Shown here piece after piece: positions 36,968-46,395 of a stretch of DNA of 64,000 bases. The stretch spans positions 248,001 to 312,000 of the forward strand of contig CANNFD010000002.1 in the NCBI GenBank assembly GCA_947503885.1. The letters run 5' to 3'. The notes under the pieces were generated by a model. It made no database searches. It was not told the origin of the DNA and worked only from the letters and a program-made list of their open reading frames with translations. The stretch's first letter is position 1. Every line of letters starts with the position of its first letter. Both the position numbers and the translations under genes were made by a program. This DNA comes from an uncultured Olleya sp. (lineage in GTDB: Bacteria; Bacteroidota; Bacteroidia; Flavobacteriales; Flavobacteriaceae).

Positions 36968-37786
36968 ATGAATCAAGAAGATAAATTAAAGATTTTAAAA
37001 GACATCTTACTTAAAGATGAGCATGAGTATGCCTTGTCCATAGAAGAGAAACTTTTAAAACTTGAAGACTTAATTACCAAGCAAAATAATTTATCAAAGC
37101 ATATAGACCCTATCCTAGAAGAAAAACTAGAAGAGTTTATAAAAGAAATGCCAAAAACATTAGGCCCAACTATTACACAAACCTTAAAGGAGGAAATTAA
37201 AAACTCTCAAGATGCTGTAGTAGAAGCGCTTTACCCTATCATGGGTAAAATGATTAAAAAATATATCCAGAAAGAAATCCAAATACTTTCAGACAATATA
37301 AACAAAAGTGTAAACAACACTTTTTCTTTTGAAGCATTTAAAAGAAAATTTTGGTCAAAAAAGACAGGGGTTTCTGAAGCTGACTTAATATTACAAAATC
37401 AGTTTAAGCCTAAAATAGAACAAATAATGGTCATTGAAAGTGGTTCTGGTTTAATCGTGTCTGAGTATTCTAAGACTAAAGATATAGATCAGGACACTGT
37501 AGCAGGAATGTTAACAGCTATAAAAAGCTTTGCACAGGATGCTTTTACTGCCGAAATGCAAAATTTAGAGTATATTGAGTATGAAAATTACCATATACAT
37601 CTTCAAAACTTCTCTAATTATTACATTGCTGTAGCTATTTCTGGAGCACTGACCGCAACATTTAGAAGCAAACTTGAAGATAAATTGTTAGATTTTGCAC
37701 AAAATATTATAAATAAAACCGATTTAAAAAATAGCGATATTTTTAACTCTAAATTAAAAGCCTACTTTGAAAATGAAGATATCTAA
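36968..37786 (+). CDS. Protein resembling the N-terminal region of some OmpA-annotated proteins, without an OmpA domain
   Basis: 'VEALYPIMGKMIKKYIQKEI' and 'IEQIMVIESGSGLIVSEYSKTKDIDQDTVAGMLTAIKSFAQDAF'. Confidence 0.65.
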   Translation: MNQEDKLKILKDILLKDEHEYALSIEEKLLKLEDLITKQNNLSKHIDPILEEKLEEFIKEMPKTLGPTITQTLKEEIKNSQDAVVEALYPIMGKMIKKYIQKEIQILSDNINKSVNNTFSFEAFKRKFWSKKTGVSEADLILQNQFKPKIEQIMVIESGSGLIVSEYSKTKDIDQDTVAGMLTAIKSFAQDAFTAEMQNLEYIEYENYHIHLQNFSNYYIAVAISGALTATFRSKLEDKLLDFAQNIINKTDLKNSDIFNSKLKAYFENEDI

Positions 37787-38279
37787 AAAAATAGTTTTAA
37801 TAGGTCACTTTGGTGTCGGAAAATCATCCTTAATTAGACGATTTGTTGAAGACACTTTTAGCGAAGACTATAAAGTAACTATTGGTGTACATGTTTTAAA
37901 AAAGGAAGTTACTATACCTGAAACAAATGATGACATCACACTTGTAATTTGGGATCTTGAAGGTAATGACGACATTACTAACACAAGACCGTCTTATCTT
38001 ATTGGCACAAACGGATTTTTGTATGTGTTTGATATGACAAGACCTACCACTTACGAGAAATTAGAATTTGACCTTAACTACATAAAAGAGCGTTACCCAA
38101 ACATCCCAATGCGAGTTATAGGTAATAAAAAAGATTTAGTAACAAACGAGTTTATAAAGCAAAATAAAGACGTTTTTGGACGTTTTGTAGATTTTTACAC
38201 TAGTGCTAAGTCTGGAAAAAATGTAGACGATGTTTTTTCTAATTTAGCGCAAGCTTTACTTAAAGAAGCAAAAAAATAA
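37767..38279 (+). CDS. Rab/Ras-like small GTPase
   Basis: P-loop 'GHFGVGKSSLI', 'TIGVHVLKKEV', 'WDLEGND', 'GNKKDL', 'TSAKSGKNVDDVF'. Confidence 0.93.
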   Translation: MKMKISKKIVLIGHFGVGKSSLIRRFVEDTFSEDYKVTIGVHVLKKEVTIPETNDDITLVIWDLEGNDDITNTRPSYLIGTNGFLYVFDMTRPTTYEKLEFDLNYIKERYPNIPMRVIGNKKDLVTNEFIKQNKDVFGRFVDFYTSAKSGKNVDDVFSNLAQALLKEAKK

Positions 38280-39799
38280 TGTTAGAGCAGTACAAAAAAG
38301 AGCATTCACAATCAGTCAATCAGTATATTATTGTCCAATTAGACGGAACAGTAGTAGAGTCTGACGACGTTATTTTTCCAAAAATAGTTGGTAAAAACAT
38401 CTCAACTATTCATCCTTTTTTTGAAAGCATACACGACGCTTTAAAAGAAAACAATAAAAGACATATCTTTTCTTGTATCCATTTAACAAATACAAATAAC
38501 CAAACAATAATAACAGATGTTATTATTAAAACATTTGATGGCAAAAAGCTACCTCTTATTGTTATATTAGACTTAACTGTACATTACAATAATTACCAAA
38601 CTACAGCACAGGTAAGAAATGAATCTGTAATAAACTCGCAAATTCTAGAATTAAAAAATGAGTACCTTCAAGAAAAGGAAGCGTTTAAAAACACTTTTAT
38701 TGCTAATTTTAGTCATGAGTTAAGAGACCCGTTAACAGGTATATTAACTTTTTCAGACATACTAAAAAAGACAAACTTGAGTGATGAGCAGCTTAACTAC
38801 TTAAAAGTAATAGACTCTTCATCAAACTATTTAAAACAATTAATAGAGGATATTTTAGACATCTCTAAAATTGAAGCAGGTAAATTAGAATTAGTAATTA
38901 AGCCTTTTAATATAAGAGAATTATTAGAAGACATTAAAAATGTTTTCACAATAAAAGCACAACAAAAAGATTTAGAGCTGATAACTAATTTTAACGATAA
39001 TTTACCAGAGATAATTGGTGGAGACGCCTTAAGATTAAGACAAGTTTTATCAAACTTATTAGAAAACGCTATCAAATTTACCGAAGTCGGCACCATTACA
39101 TTTAATGTTTCACTTAACCAAATCAGAGCCCAAAAAGCAAGTATTCATTTTCAAATAATAGATACCGGAATAGGTATCCCAAAAGAAAAAACAGAAGACA
39201 TCTTTACCAGTTTTACCCAACTTAATAATGCACAAGTCTATAAAGGTGCTGGATTAGGTTTGGCAATAGCAAAACACCTAGTCAGTTTAACACATAGTAA
39301 GATTAGCGTAGATTCTACAGTAGGAGAAGGCAGTACGTTTTCTACTAACATCAATTTTGTTTTAGACCACAGTTATAAAAACATACCTAAAACTAAAGAG
39401 AAAACTTCGAGACCAAAATCAGATAAAAAGTACAGTATACTTTTAGTTGAAGATTCAGAAATCACCCAATTATCAATATTAAAAATATTAGCCTCAAAAG
39501 GTAATTACTTTTTAGATATTGTAACAAAAGGAGAAGACGTTATTCCTCGAATAGAAAACTCAGAATTTGATTTAGTATTAATGGATATTAAATTACCAAA
39601 CAGTTTTGGAGACGAGATTACTAAGCTAATTAGAAAAATGCCAGAACGCGAGCACAAAAAGGTACCAGTAATAGCACTGACTGCCCGAGTTATGAAAGAC
39701 GATTTAAAACGTTATAAAAAAGCAGGCATAAACGACGTAATAAAAAAGCCTTTTAACGAAGACGCCTTAATGTCCAAAATAGAAGAATATTTAAAATAA
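38279..39799 (+). CDS. Hybrid histidine kinase with C-terminal receiver domain
   Basis: 'FIANFSHELRDPLTGILTFSDIL', 'DTGIGIPKEKTEDIFTSFTQ', 'GAGLGLAIAKHL'; receiver 'DLVLMDIKLPNSFGDEIT'. Confidence 0.95.
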   Translation: MLEQYKKEHSQSVNQYIIVQLDGTVVESDDVIFPKIVGKNISTIHPFFESIHDALKENNKRHIFSCIHLTNTNNQTIITDVIIKTFDGKKLPLIVILDLTVHYNNYQTTAQVRNESVINSQILELKNEYLQEKEAFKNTFIANFSHELRDPLTGILTFSDILKKTNLSDEQLNYLKVIDSSSNYLKQLIEDILDISKIEAGKLELVIKPFNIRELLEDIKNVFTIKAQQKDLELITNFNDNLPEIIGGDALRLRQVLSNLLENAIKFTEVGTITFNVSLNQIRAQKASIHFQIIDTGIGIPKEKTEDIFTSFTQLNNAQVYKGAGLGLAIAKHLVSLTHSKISVDSTVGEGSTFSTNINFVLDHSYKNIPKTKEKTSRPKSDKKYSILLVEDSEITQLSILKILASKGNYFLDIVTKGEDVIPRIENSEFDLVLMDIKLPNSFGDEITKLIRKMPEREHKKVPVIALTARVMKDDLKRYKKAGINDVIKKPFNEDALMSKIEEYLK

Positions 39800-39830
39800 A
39801 AAAAAGCGAACTTTTAAGTTCGCTTTTTTT
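39798..39830. terminator. Hairpin terminator between convergent genes
   Basis: AAAAAAAAGCGAACTTTTAAGTTCGCTTTTTTT. Confidence 0.8.
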
Positions 39831-39850
39831 ATATATCTAAACCAGAAATA

Positions 39851-40282
39851 TTATCTATTCATAGTTTTAATTTCATCTGTAAAAGTATCCAAATCAACAC
39901 CTTCATGCACCAACTCTAAAGCCTTGTGTGTAACATACTTAGCATTACTAGATTTAAATCCTAAACCAACACATAAACGCTCTAAAATAGCAGTCTGTTT
40001 AGGCCCTTCAATATGATCAGCCCAAACCATTCTAGCCAAATCATATAAACGCTCTAAACGCTGATCGTAAGAGGTTGGAGGGTTAATTGGGTGCTCTTTA
40101 TAATCTATTAAGATCTGCTCATATTCGCCTTCACTAATATCTAAATTACGTGCTAAACGATCTAAAAACGCTTTCTCAGCCTCACTAATCACACCATCAC
40201 TCATCGCTACACGTACAATTGCAGCAAAATGATCCTCATTACGCTTTTTAAATCCACTATCGAATAAATCTGAAAATGACAT
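39851..40282 (-). CDS. TerB-like (tellurite resistance/DUF533-type) protein
   Basis: 'AIVRVAMSDGVISEAEKAFLDRLARNLDISEGEYEQIL'. Confidence 0.85.
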   Translation of the reverse strand: MSFSDLFDSGFKKRNEDHFAAIVRVAMSDGVISEAEKAFLDRLARNLDISEGEYEQILIDYKEHPINPPTSYDQRLERLYDLARMVWADHIEGPKQTAILERLCVGLGFKSSNAKYVTHKALELVHEGVDLDTFTDEIKTMNR

Positions 40283-40356
40283 ACTATTTTATTTAATATT
40301 TAGACTACAAATATAGTTAAACCCCACACCTTTTAAAATTAAAAGTTTCTTTTTTT

Positions 40357-40454
40357 GGGCGTTTATTTTGCACCTTTTTAATTGGTGCAAAAAACCAGGC
40401 TCTCGTGGCTCGCTCTCTGCGAGGAGCTCAGACAAACCACTCCATCCTTAACGC
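40357..40454 (+). repeat. Intergenic palindromic repeat (copy 2), GGGCGTT...AACGC ends with internal hairpins
   Basis: GGGCGTTTA-TTTTGCACC-tttttaatt-GGTGCAAAA...CTTAACGC. Confidence 0.5.
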
Positions 40455-40522
40455 ATCTGCCAATGGTAATTTTTAAAAAGTTAATTTTTGTAAATCTAAA
40501 AGCTATTATTTTAAGCATTGCT

Positions 40523-40530
40523 TATATTTG
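40523..40530 (+). promoter_or_regulatory. Putative -7 box TATATTTG for mfd
   Basis: TAnnTTTG just upstream of mfd. Confidence 0.4.
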
Positions 40531-40546
40531 CATAAACTAAAGTTAA

Positions 40547-43500
40547 GTGAGTAAAACCTTAATCTCGCAGACCTATTTACAGTCTTTGCAATTGCAAAAA
40601 CTGCAAACTGCTATTGCCCAAACCCAAAGTAAAACACATTTAAAAGGACTAGTAGGCTCTTCATTATCCTACATTATCACACAAAGTTTTAAAGAAACAC
40701 AACTTCCGTTTTTACTAATATTTAACGATAAAGAAGAAGCTGCTTTTTACCTAAACGACCTAGAACAACTAATCAATAAAACAGACGTCCTTTTTTATCC
40801 AGGCAGCTACCGCAGACCCTATCAAATAGAAGAAACCGATAATGCTAATGTCCTGTTACGTGCAGAGGTTTTAAACCGTATTAACTCGCGTAAAAAACCA
40901 GCTATAATAGTCACATATCCTGATGCATTATTTGAAAAAGTTGTCACCAGAAAAGAACTAGAACGTAACACCTTAAAAATTACTGTAAACGATAGTTTAT
41001 CAATAGATTTTGTTAACGAAATCCTTTTTGAATACAAATTTAAACGTGTCGATTTTGTAACAGAACCTGGAGAGTTTTCTGTACGTGGTGGAATTGTAGA
41101 TGTGTTTTCATTTAGTCATGACGAGCCTTATCGTATCGAGTTTTTTGGTGACGAGGTTGATAGTATCAGGACTTTTGATGTCGAGACCCAGCTGTCTACA
41201 GAGCAAATTAAAAAAATTAGCGTCATACCAAATGTTGCTAATAAATTAATGGACGAGTCAAGACAAAGCTTTTTAAAATACATAGCACAAAAAACAGTCG
41301 TATTTGGTAAAAACTTTGACTTAACCTTTGATCGTGTCGACGATTTTTTTGATAAAGCAATTGCTGCTTTTGTTAAACTTAACAAAGACATTAAACACGC
41401 AGAACCATTAGAGTTGTTTTGTAACGCTGCCGAACTTAAAAAGCAATTATTAGACTTTAGTATTGTGGAGCTTGGTAATAATACCGTTTTTAATACAACT
41501 CAAACCATACAACATAACACCACACCTCAACCTGCATTTAACAAGCAGTTTAATTTATTAATAGACAATTTAAACAGTAATCATAATAACGATTACACCA
41601 ATTATATAGCTTGCGTTAGCGAGCAGCAAGCCAAACGTTTTCATGATATTTTTGACGATGTAGAACAAGATGTACATTATCAAACCGTAACACTATCGTT
41701 ATACCAAGGGTTTATAGACCATGACAATAAAATTGTTGTGTATACAGACCATCAAATTTTTGAGCGTTATCATAAGTTTCATCTTAAAAATGGATATGCT
41801 AAAAAACAAGCCATTACATTAAAAGAGCTAACTAACCTTGATATTGGCGACTATGTAACACATATAGACCACGGGATTGGAAGGTTTGGTGGATTACAAA
41901 AAATAGATGTCGAGGGTAATAAGCAAGAAGCCATTAAGTTGGTTTATGGCGAGCGTGACGTGCTTTACCTAAGCATCCACTCGTTACATAAAATTACAAA
42001 GTTTAATGGTAAAGATGGTAAACCACCAAAGGTTTATAAATTAGGTAGTAAAGCATGGAAAACTCTTAAAGAAAAAACCAAATCTAGAGTTAAACATGTT
42101 GCTTTTAACCTTATCAAACTATATGCAAAGCGTAAATTAGAAAAAGGGTATCAATACAAACCTGATAGTTATTTACAACACGAGCTTGAAGCGTCTTTTA
42201 TTTATGAAGACACTCCGGATCAAATTACTGCAACTGCAGACATAAAAGCAGACATGGAAAGTGAGCGTCCAATGGACCGCTTAATCTGTGGGGATGTTGG
42301 TTTTGGAAAGACAGAAGTAGCCATTCGTGCTGCTTTTAAAGCAGTAGACAATGGTAAACAAGTCGCTATTTTGGTGCCAACAACTATTTTAGCGTTTCAA
42401 CATCATAAAACAATTACAGAGCGTTTAAAAGATTTTCCGGTAACTGTAGATTATGTTAACCGTTTTAGAACTGCTAAACAAAAACGCGAAACACTAGAAA
42501 AATTAGAAAAAGGGCATGTAGATATTATTATCGGTACCCACCAATTAGCAAGTAAAAATGTAAAATTTAAAGATTTAGGTTTACTGATAGTTGACGAGGA
42601 ACAAAAGTTTGGTGTCGCAGTAAAAGAAAAGCTAAAAACTTTAAAAGATAATGTGGATGTATTAACACTAACTGCTACTCCAATACCTAGAACGCTACAA
42701 TTTAGTTTAATGGCAGCAAGAGATTTATCGGTTATTACTACGCCACCACCAAACCGATATCCAATAGAAAGTCACGTTATTAGATTTACAGAAGATGCAA
42801 TTAGAGACGCTGTAAGTTATGAGATTGAACGTGGCGGTCAAATCTATTTTATTCATAATCGTATAGAAAATATCCGTGAAGTCGCAGGGCTAATCCAGCG
42901 TTTAGTGCCTGATGCTAAAATAGGGATTGGACATGGACAATTGGAAGGCAAAAAATTAGAAAATTTGATGCTTAGTTTTATGGATGGCGAATTTGATGTT
43001 TTAGTAAGCACAACAATTATCGAAAGTGGTTTAGATGTCCCTAATGCAAATACCATTTTTATAAATAACGCCAATAACTTTGGATTAAGTGATTTGCACC
43101 AAATGCGTGGTCGTGTTGGACGTAGCAATAAAAAAGCCTTCTGCTATTTTATAACTCCAGAATACTCTGCAATGACTGACGATGCTAGAAAACGTATCCA
43201 AGCTTTAGAGCAATTTACAGAGCTAGGAAGTGGCTTTAATATTGCAATGAAAGATTTAGAAATACGTGGCGCAGGAGATTTATTAGGTGGCGAGCAAAGT
43301 GGGTTTATTAACGAAATTGGTTTTGATACCTATCAAAAAATCCTAAATGAAGCGATTGAAGAGCTAAAAGAAAATGAGTTTAAGGACTTGTATAACGAAC
43401 CATTAGAAGATAAAGAATACGTTAAGGATATTACTATTGACACAGATATGGAATTATTATTTCCTGATGATTATGTTAATAATATTGCTGAAAGATTAAG

Positions 43501-43885
43501 TCTGTACACACAGCTAAACAACTTTAAAACAGAAGCTGAATTAACCGAATTTGAAACACAACTTGTCGATCGTTTTGGAGAACTACCAACACAAGTCGTA
43601 GACTTAATAAATAGTGTACGTATCAAATGGATTGCTACTAAATTAGGAGTTGAAAAAGTAATAATGAAAAAAGGCAAACTAATTTGTTATTTTATAAATG
43701 ACCAAAAAAGTAGTTTTTATCAAAGTCCTAACTTTTCTAAACTTTTACAATACGTACAATCGCATCCACAAGCTTGTAAAATGAAAGAAAAACAAACCAG
43801 AAATGGCTTACGTTTATTACTTACCTTTGAAAACATTAAAACGGTCAAAAAAGCACTAAACGCTTTACAACCTATTTTGGAATAG
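40547..43885 (+). CDS. mfd: Transcription-repair coupling factor
   Basis: 'MDRLICGDVGFGKTEVAIRAAFKA', 'DEEQKFGV', 'TLTATPIPRTLQFSLMAARDLSVI', 'HQMRGRVGRSNKKAFCY'; CarD-like RNAP-interacting domain. Confidence 0.97.
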   Translation: MSKTLISQTYLQSLQLQKLQTAIAQTQSKTHLKGLVGSSLSYIITQSFKETQLPFLLIFNDKEEAAFYLNDLEQLINKTDVLFYPGSYRRPYQIEETDNANVLLRAEVLNRINSRKKPAIIVTYPDALFEKVVTRKELERNTLKITVNDSLSIDFVNEILFEYKFKRVDFVTEPGEFSVRGGIVDVFSFSHDEPYRIEFFGDEVDSIRTFDVETQLSTEQIKKISVIPNVANKLMDESRQSFLKYIAQKTVVFGKNFDLTFDRVDDFFDKAIAAFVKLNKDIKHAEPLELFCNAAELKKQLLDFSIVELGNNTVFNTTQTIQHNTTPQPAFNKQFNLLIDNLNSNHNNDYTNYIACVSEQQAKRFHDIFDDVEQDVHYQTVTLSLYQGFIDHDNKIVVYTDHQIFERYHKFHLKNGYAKKQAITLKELTNLDIGDYVTHIDHGIGRFGGLQKIDVEGNKQEAIKLVYGERDVLYLSIHSLHKITKFNGKDGKPPKVYKLGSKAWKTLKEKTKSRVKHVAFNLIKLYAKRKLEKGYQYKPDSYLQHELEASFIYEDTPDQITATADIKADMESERPMDRLICGDVGFGKTEVAIRAAFKAVDNGKQVAILVPTTILAFQHHKTITERLKDFPVTVDYVNRFRTAKQKRETLEKLEKGHVDIIIGTHQLASKNVKFKDLGLLIVDEEQKFGVAVKEKLKTLKDNVDVLTLTATPIPRTLQFSLMAARDLSVITTPPPNRYPIESHVIRFTEDAIRDAVSYEIERGGQIYFIHNRIENIREVAGLIQRLVPDAKIGIGHGQLEGKKLENLMLSFMDGEFDVLVSTTIIESGLDVPNANTIFINNANNFGLSDLHQMRGRVGRSNKKAFCYFITPEYSAMTDDARKRIQALEQFTELGSGFNIAMKDLEIRGAGDLLGGEQSGFINEIGFDTYQKILNEAIEELKENEFKDLYNEPLEDKEYVKDITIDTDMELLFPDDYVNNIAERLSLYTQLNNFKTEAELTEFETQLVDRFGELPTQVVDLINSVRIKWIATKLGVEKVIMKKGKLICYFINDQKSSFYQSPNFSKLLQYVQSHPQACKMKEKQTRNGLRLLLTFENIKTVKKALNALQPILE

Positions 43886-43919
43886 TTTTTGAAATTATAA
43901 TAAAAAATCATAGATAATA

Positions 43920-45275
43920 ATGTTTAAAAAAATACTTTTTTTATTAGCAATACTGCCAAGTGTTATCCTGGCACAAAACACAATAAAAGGAACATTTACA
44001 CCAGCAGAACAATTTAAGTTTGCCTTTTTATATCAAGTTACTGCAGACACCTCTATTTTTGTTGATAATGCTGATATTGCAGAGGATGGCAGCTTTGTTT
44101 TTAATCTTAAAAACACGCAAGCACCAGGGACTTACCGTATAGTTTATGCACAGCCACAAGACCAGTATAACTTCGATTTTTTATATAACAACGAAGACAT
44201 AGAGCTAACTTTTGACTTAGACAAAGGTTTAGAGTTTTCAACTTCAGAAGAAAATAAATTATGGACCTCTTATAACAAAAGCATGTCTATGATTGGTCAA
44301 AGTTTAAATGCATTTTATACTGCTGGAGGTGACAACGAAGACGATTTTAAAAACATAATTAATATTCTTAAAACTACTCAAACAGAGTTTGAAAAAGCTG
44401 CAGAAGGTAAGTTAGTATTAAACTTTATAACTGCTAGTCAACCATATATTCCAGAACACTTAATTGACGCTAAGACATTTACAGAAAACGCTAAAAACGC
44501 TTATTTTAAGCATATTAATTTTGGTAATCCTGTGCTTCAAAATTCAAACTTTTTAATTGAAGCAACTTTAAATTATGTATTCAATTTTATTGATAGTGAA
44601 GGCCAAAACAAATCTTACATTAACAACATAAACACTGTAGTAAAAGCAATAGGCAATAATCCAAAGGTTAAAAAAATATTGTTAGAGATTTTATGGAATC
44701 AATTTGCTATTGAAGAGGTTGAGCCAGTTGCCAACCATATTGCAAACGCACATTTATTAGCTTTAGCTAAAGCTGAAAATGATACAGAATTAATTAGCCA
44801 GTTAACCTATTTTTTAAACGCTTCTGTTGGTAATACTGGTAAAGACTTTGAAATAGTAATTTATGACAAAGAAGGCGAAGCTACTGTTACTAACCTATAT
44901 GATTTAAAAGACGCTAACAATTATTTAATCGCTTTCTGGAGCACAACATGCTCGCATTGTTTAGATGAAATTCCTGCGTTGCACAAATACGCAGAAACGT
45001 TAGAAAAAGGACAATTAAAAGTAATTGCAATTGCATTAGACGAAGACCGTTACAGATGGAAAAACATGACTTATGATTTTCCTGAGTTTTACCACGTGTT
45101 TGGAGAAGGTAAATGGGATAATGAAATAGGAAATAATTACAATGTAAAATCTACACCAAGTTATTTTGTGCTAGATAAAGACAAAAAAATAATTAAAAAG
45201 CCTTACGATTTTGAAACTTTTAAAGCCTATTTTAAAACGCTTCCTGCACCAAAAAAAGAAATTAAAAAAGAATAA
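43920..45275 (+). CDS. TlpA/thioredoxin-fold thiol-disulfide protein (DUF4369/DUF5106-like N-terminus)
   Basis: Signal peptide; 'LIAFWSTTCSHCLDEIPALHKYAETL' CxxC. Confidence 0.88.
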   Translation: MFKKILFLLAILPSVILAQNTIKGTFTPAEQFKFAFLYQVTADTSIFVDNADIAEDGSFVFNLKNTQAPGTYRIVYAQPQDQYNFDFLYNNEDIELTFDLDKGLEFSTSEENKLWTSYNKSMSMIGQSLNAFYTAGGDNEDDFKNIINILKTTQTEFEKAAEGKLVLNFITASQPYIPEHLIDAKTFTENAKNAYFKHINFGNPVLQNSNFLIEATLNYVFNFIDSEGQNKSYINNINTVVKAIGNNPKVKKILLEILWNQFAIEEVEPVANHIANAHLLALAKAENDTELISQLTYFLNASVGNTGKDFEIVIYDKEGEATVTNLYDLKDANNYLIAFWSTTCSHCLDEIPALHKYAETLEKGQLKVIAIALDEDRYRWKNMTYDFPEFYHVFGEGKWDNEIGNNYNVKSTPSYFVLDKDKKIIKKPYDFETFKAYFKTLPAPKKEIKKE

Positions 45276-45298
45276 TTTATATTATTAATATAGACCAT

Positions 45299-45326
45299 AA
45301 AGCTTCGAGAAATCGAAGCTTTTTTT
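45299..45326 (+). terminator. Hairpin terminator
   Basis: AAAGCTTCGAGAAATCGAAGCTTTTTTT. Confidence 0.8.
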
Positions 45327-45443
45327 ATGTGTTATATAAACGTTTCAATCAATTAGACATTGCTATTTAAACAAGTTAAAAAAGACTGTAAACACAATAA
45401 AAAAGGAGGCTTAACCCAAAATACACATCCAAAAATCATATAT

Positions 45444-45468
45444 TAGTTGTTATATAACACGCTAGCAC
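45444..45468 (+). repeat. Imperfect direct repeat A flanking the esterase gene
   Basis: TAGTTGTTATATAACACGCTAGCAC; 21/25 with 46345-46369. Confidence 0.55.
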
Positions 45469-45491
45469 TAATTTAATAAAAAATAATAATC

Positions 45492-46304
45492 ATGAAAAAA
45501 ATAGTCTTATATCTCATACTTATAGTTTTTACATTTAGTTGCAAAAACAAAACAATTACATACAATGACCCAATTCCAGAACACGATAGTTTAATTATTG
45601 CTTCTAAATATGTAAATGAAGACCGAGTTATCAATATTTGGACACCACCAAACTATAAACAAACTACAGATAGTCTACCTGTATTATATATGCCTGACGG
45701 AGGAATAAAAGAAGATTTTCCGCATATAGCAAATACATTAAAAAAATTGTTAACCGAAAATAAAATACCACCTTTTATCTTAGTCGGTATTGAAAATACT
45801 GAAAGAGGAAGAGATTTATCAGGTTTTTCTGAAGCTGAATATGACAAGCAATTTTGTCCAGTTACTGATGGAGCTAAAGACTTTAGAGCATTTATTTATG
45901 AAGAGTTAATACCGCAGGTAAATAAAAAATATAGAACCAAAAATAAAAAAGGAATCATCGGAGAATCCCTTGCTGGACTTTTTGTTATGGAAACATTTTT
46001 TATTAAACCAGAAACATTTGATTTTTACATCGCTATGGATCCCTCACTTTGGTGGAATGACCAATATTTAATGAAAAATGCAGATTCATTAATAGCTAAT
46101 TTTCCTAATAAAAATATTAAAATATGGTTTGCAGGTTCTGATGCAAAAGACATCTCACAAACAACAAGAAATATTGAAAAGACCTTCAAAAAGAATAATA
46201 ATAAAAACCTGACTTGGAAATATTCTGACGAACCAAACCAAAAGCATAATACAATATTTAGAGCTACAAAAGAAAAAGCATTGATTTGGACATTAAACGA
46301 ATAA
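45492..46304 (+). CDS. Esterase-like alpha/beta hydrolase lipoprotein
   Basis: Lipobox 'TFSCKNK'; 'DSLPVLYMPDGG', 'GIIGESLAGLFVMETFF', 'MDPSLWWND'. Confidence 0.88.
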   Translation: MKKIVLYLILIVFTFSCKNKTITYNDPIPEHDSLIIASKYVNEDRVINIWTPPNYKQTTDSLPVLYMPDGGIKEDFPHIANTLKKLLTENKIPPFILVGIENTERGRDLSGFSEAEYDKQFCPVTDGAKDFRAFIYEELIPQVNKKYRTKNKKGIIGESLAGLFVMETFFIKPETFDFYIAMDPSLWWNDQYLMKNADSLIANFPNKNIKIWFAGSDAKDISQTTRNIEKTFKKNNNKNLTWKYSDEPNQKHNTIFRATKEKALIWTLNE

Positions 46305-46344
46305 AAAGTAATCTTATCCAGAAAACAAAATTAAAAAGCATGTA

Positions 46345-46369
46345 TAGTTGTTTTGTAATACGCTACCAC
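46345..46369 (+). repeat. Imperfect direct repeat B flanking the esterase gene
   Basis: TAGTTGTTTTGTAATACGCTACCAC. Confidence 0.55.
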
Positions 46370-46395
46370 ATATATGAAAAAACCTAAACTCAAGA

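Noticed and set aside
36968-37786. Annotation as an OmpA outer-membrane protein
   Set aside because: No signal peptide, no TM strands and no OmpA peptidoglycan-binding motif; only the N-terminal-like region is shared.
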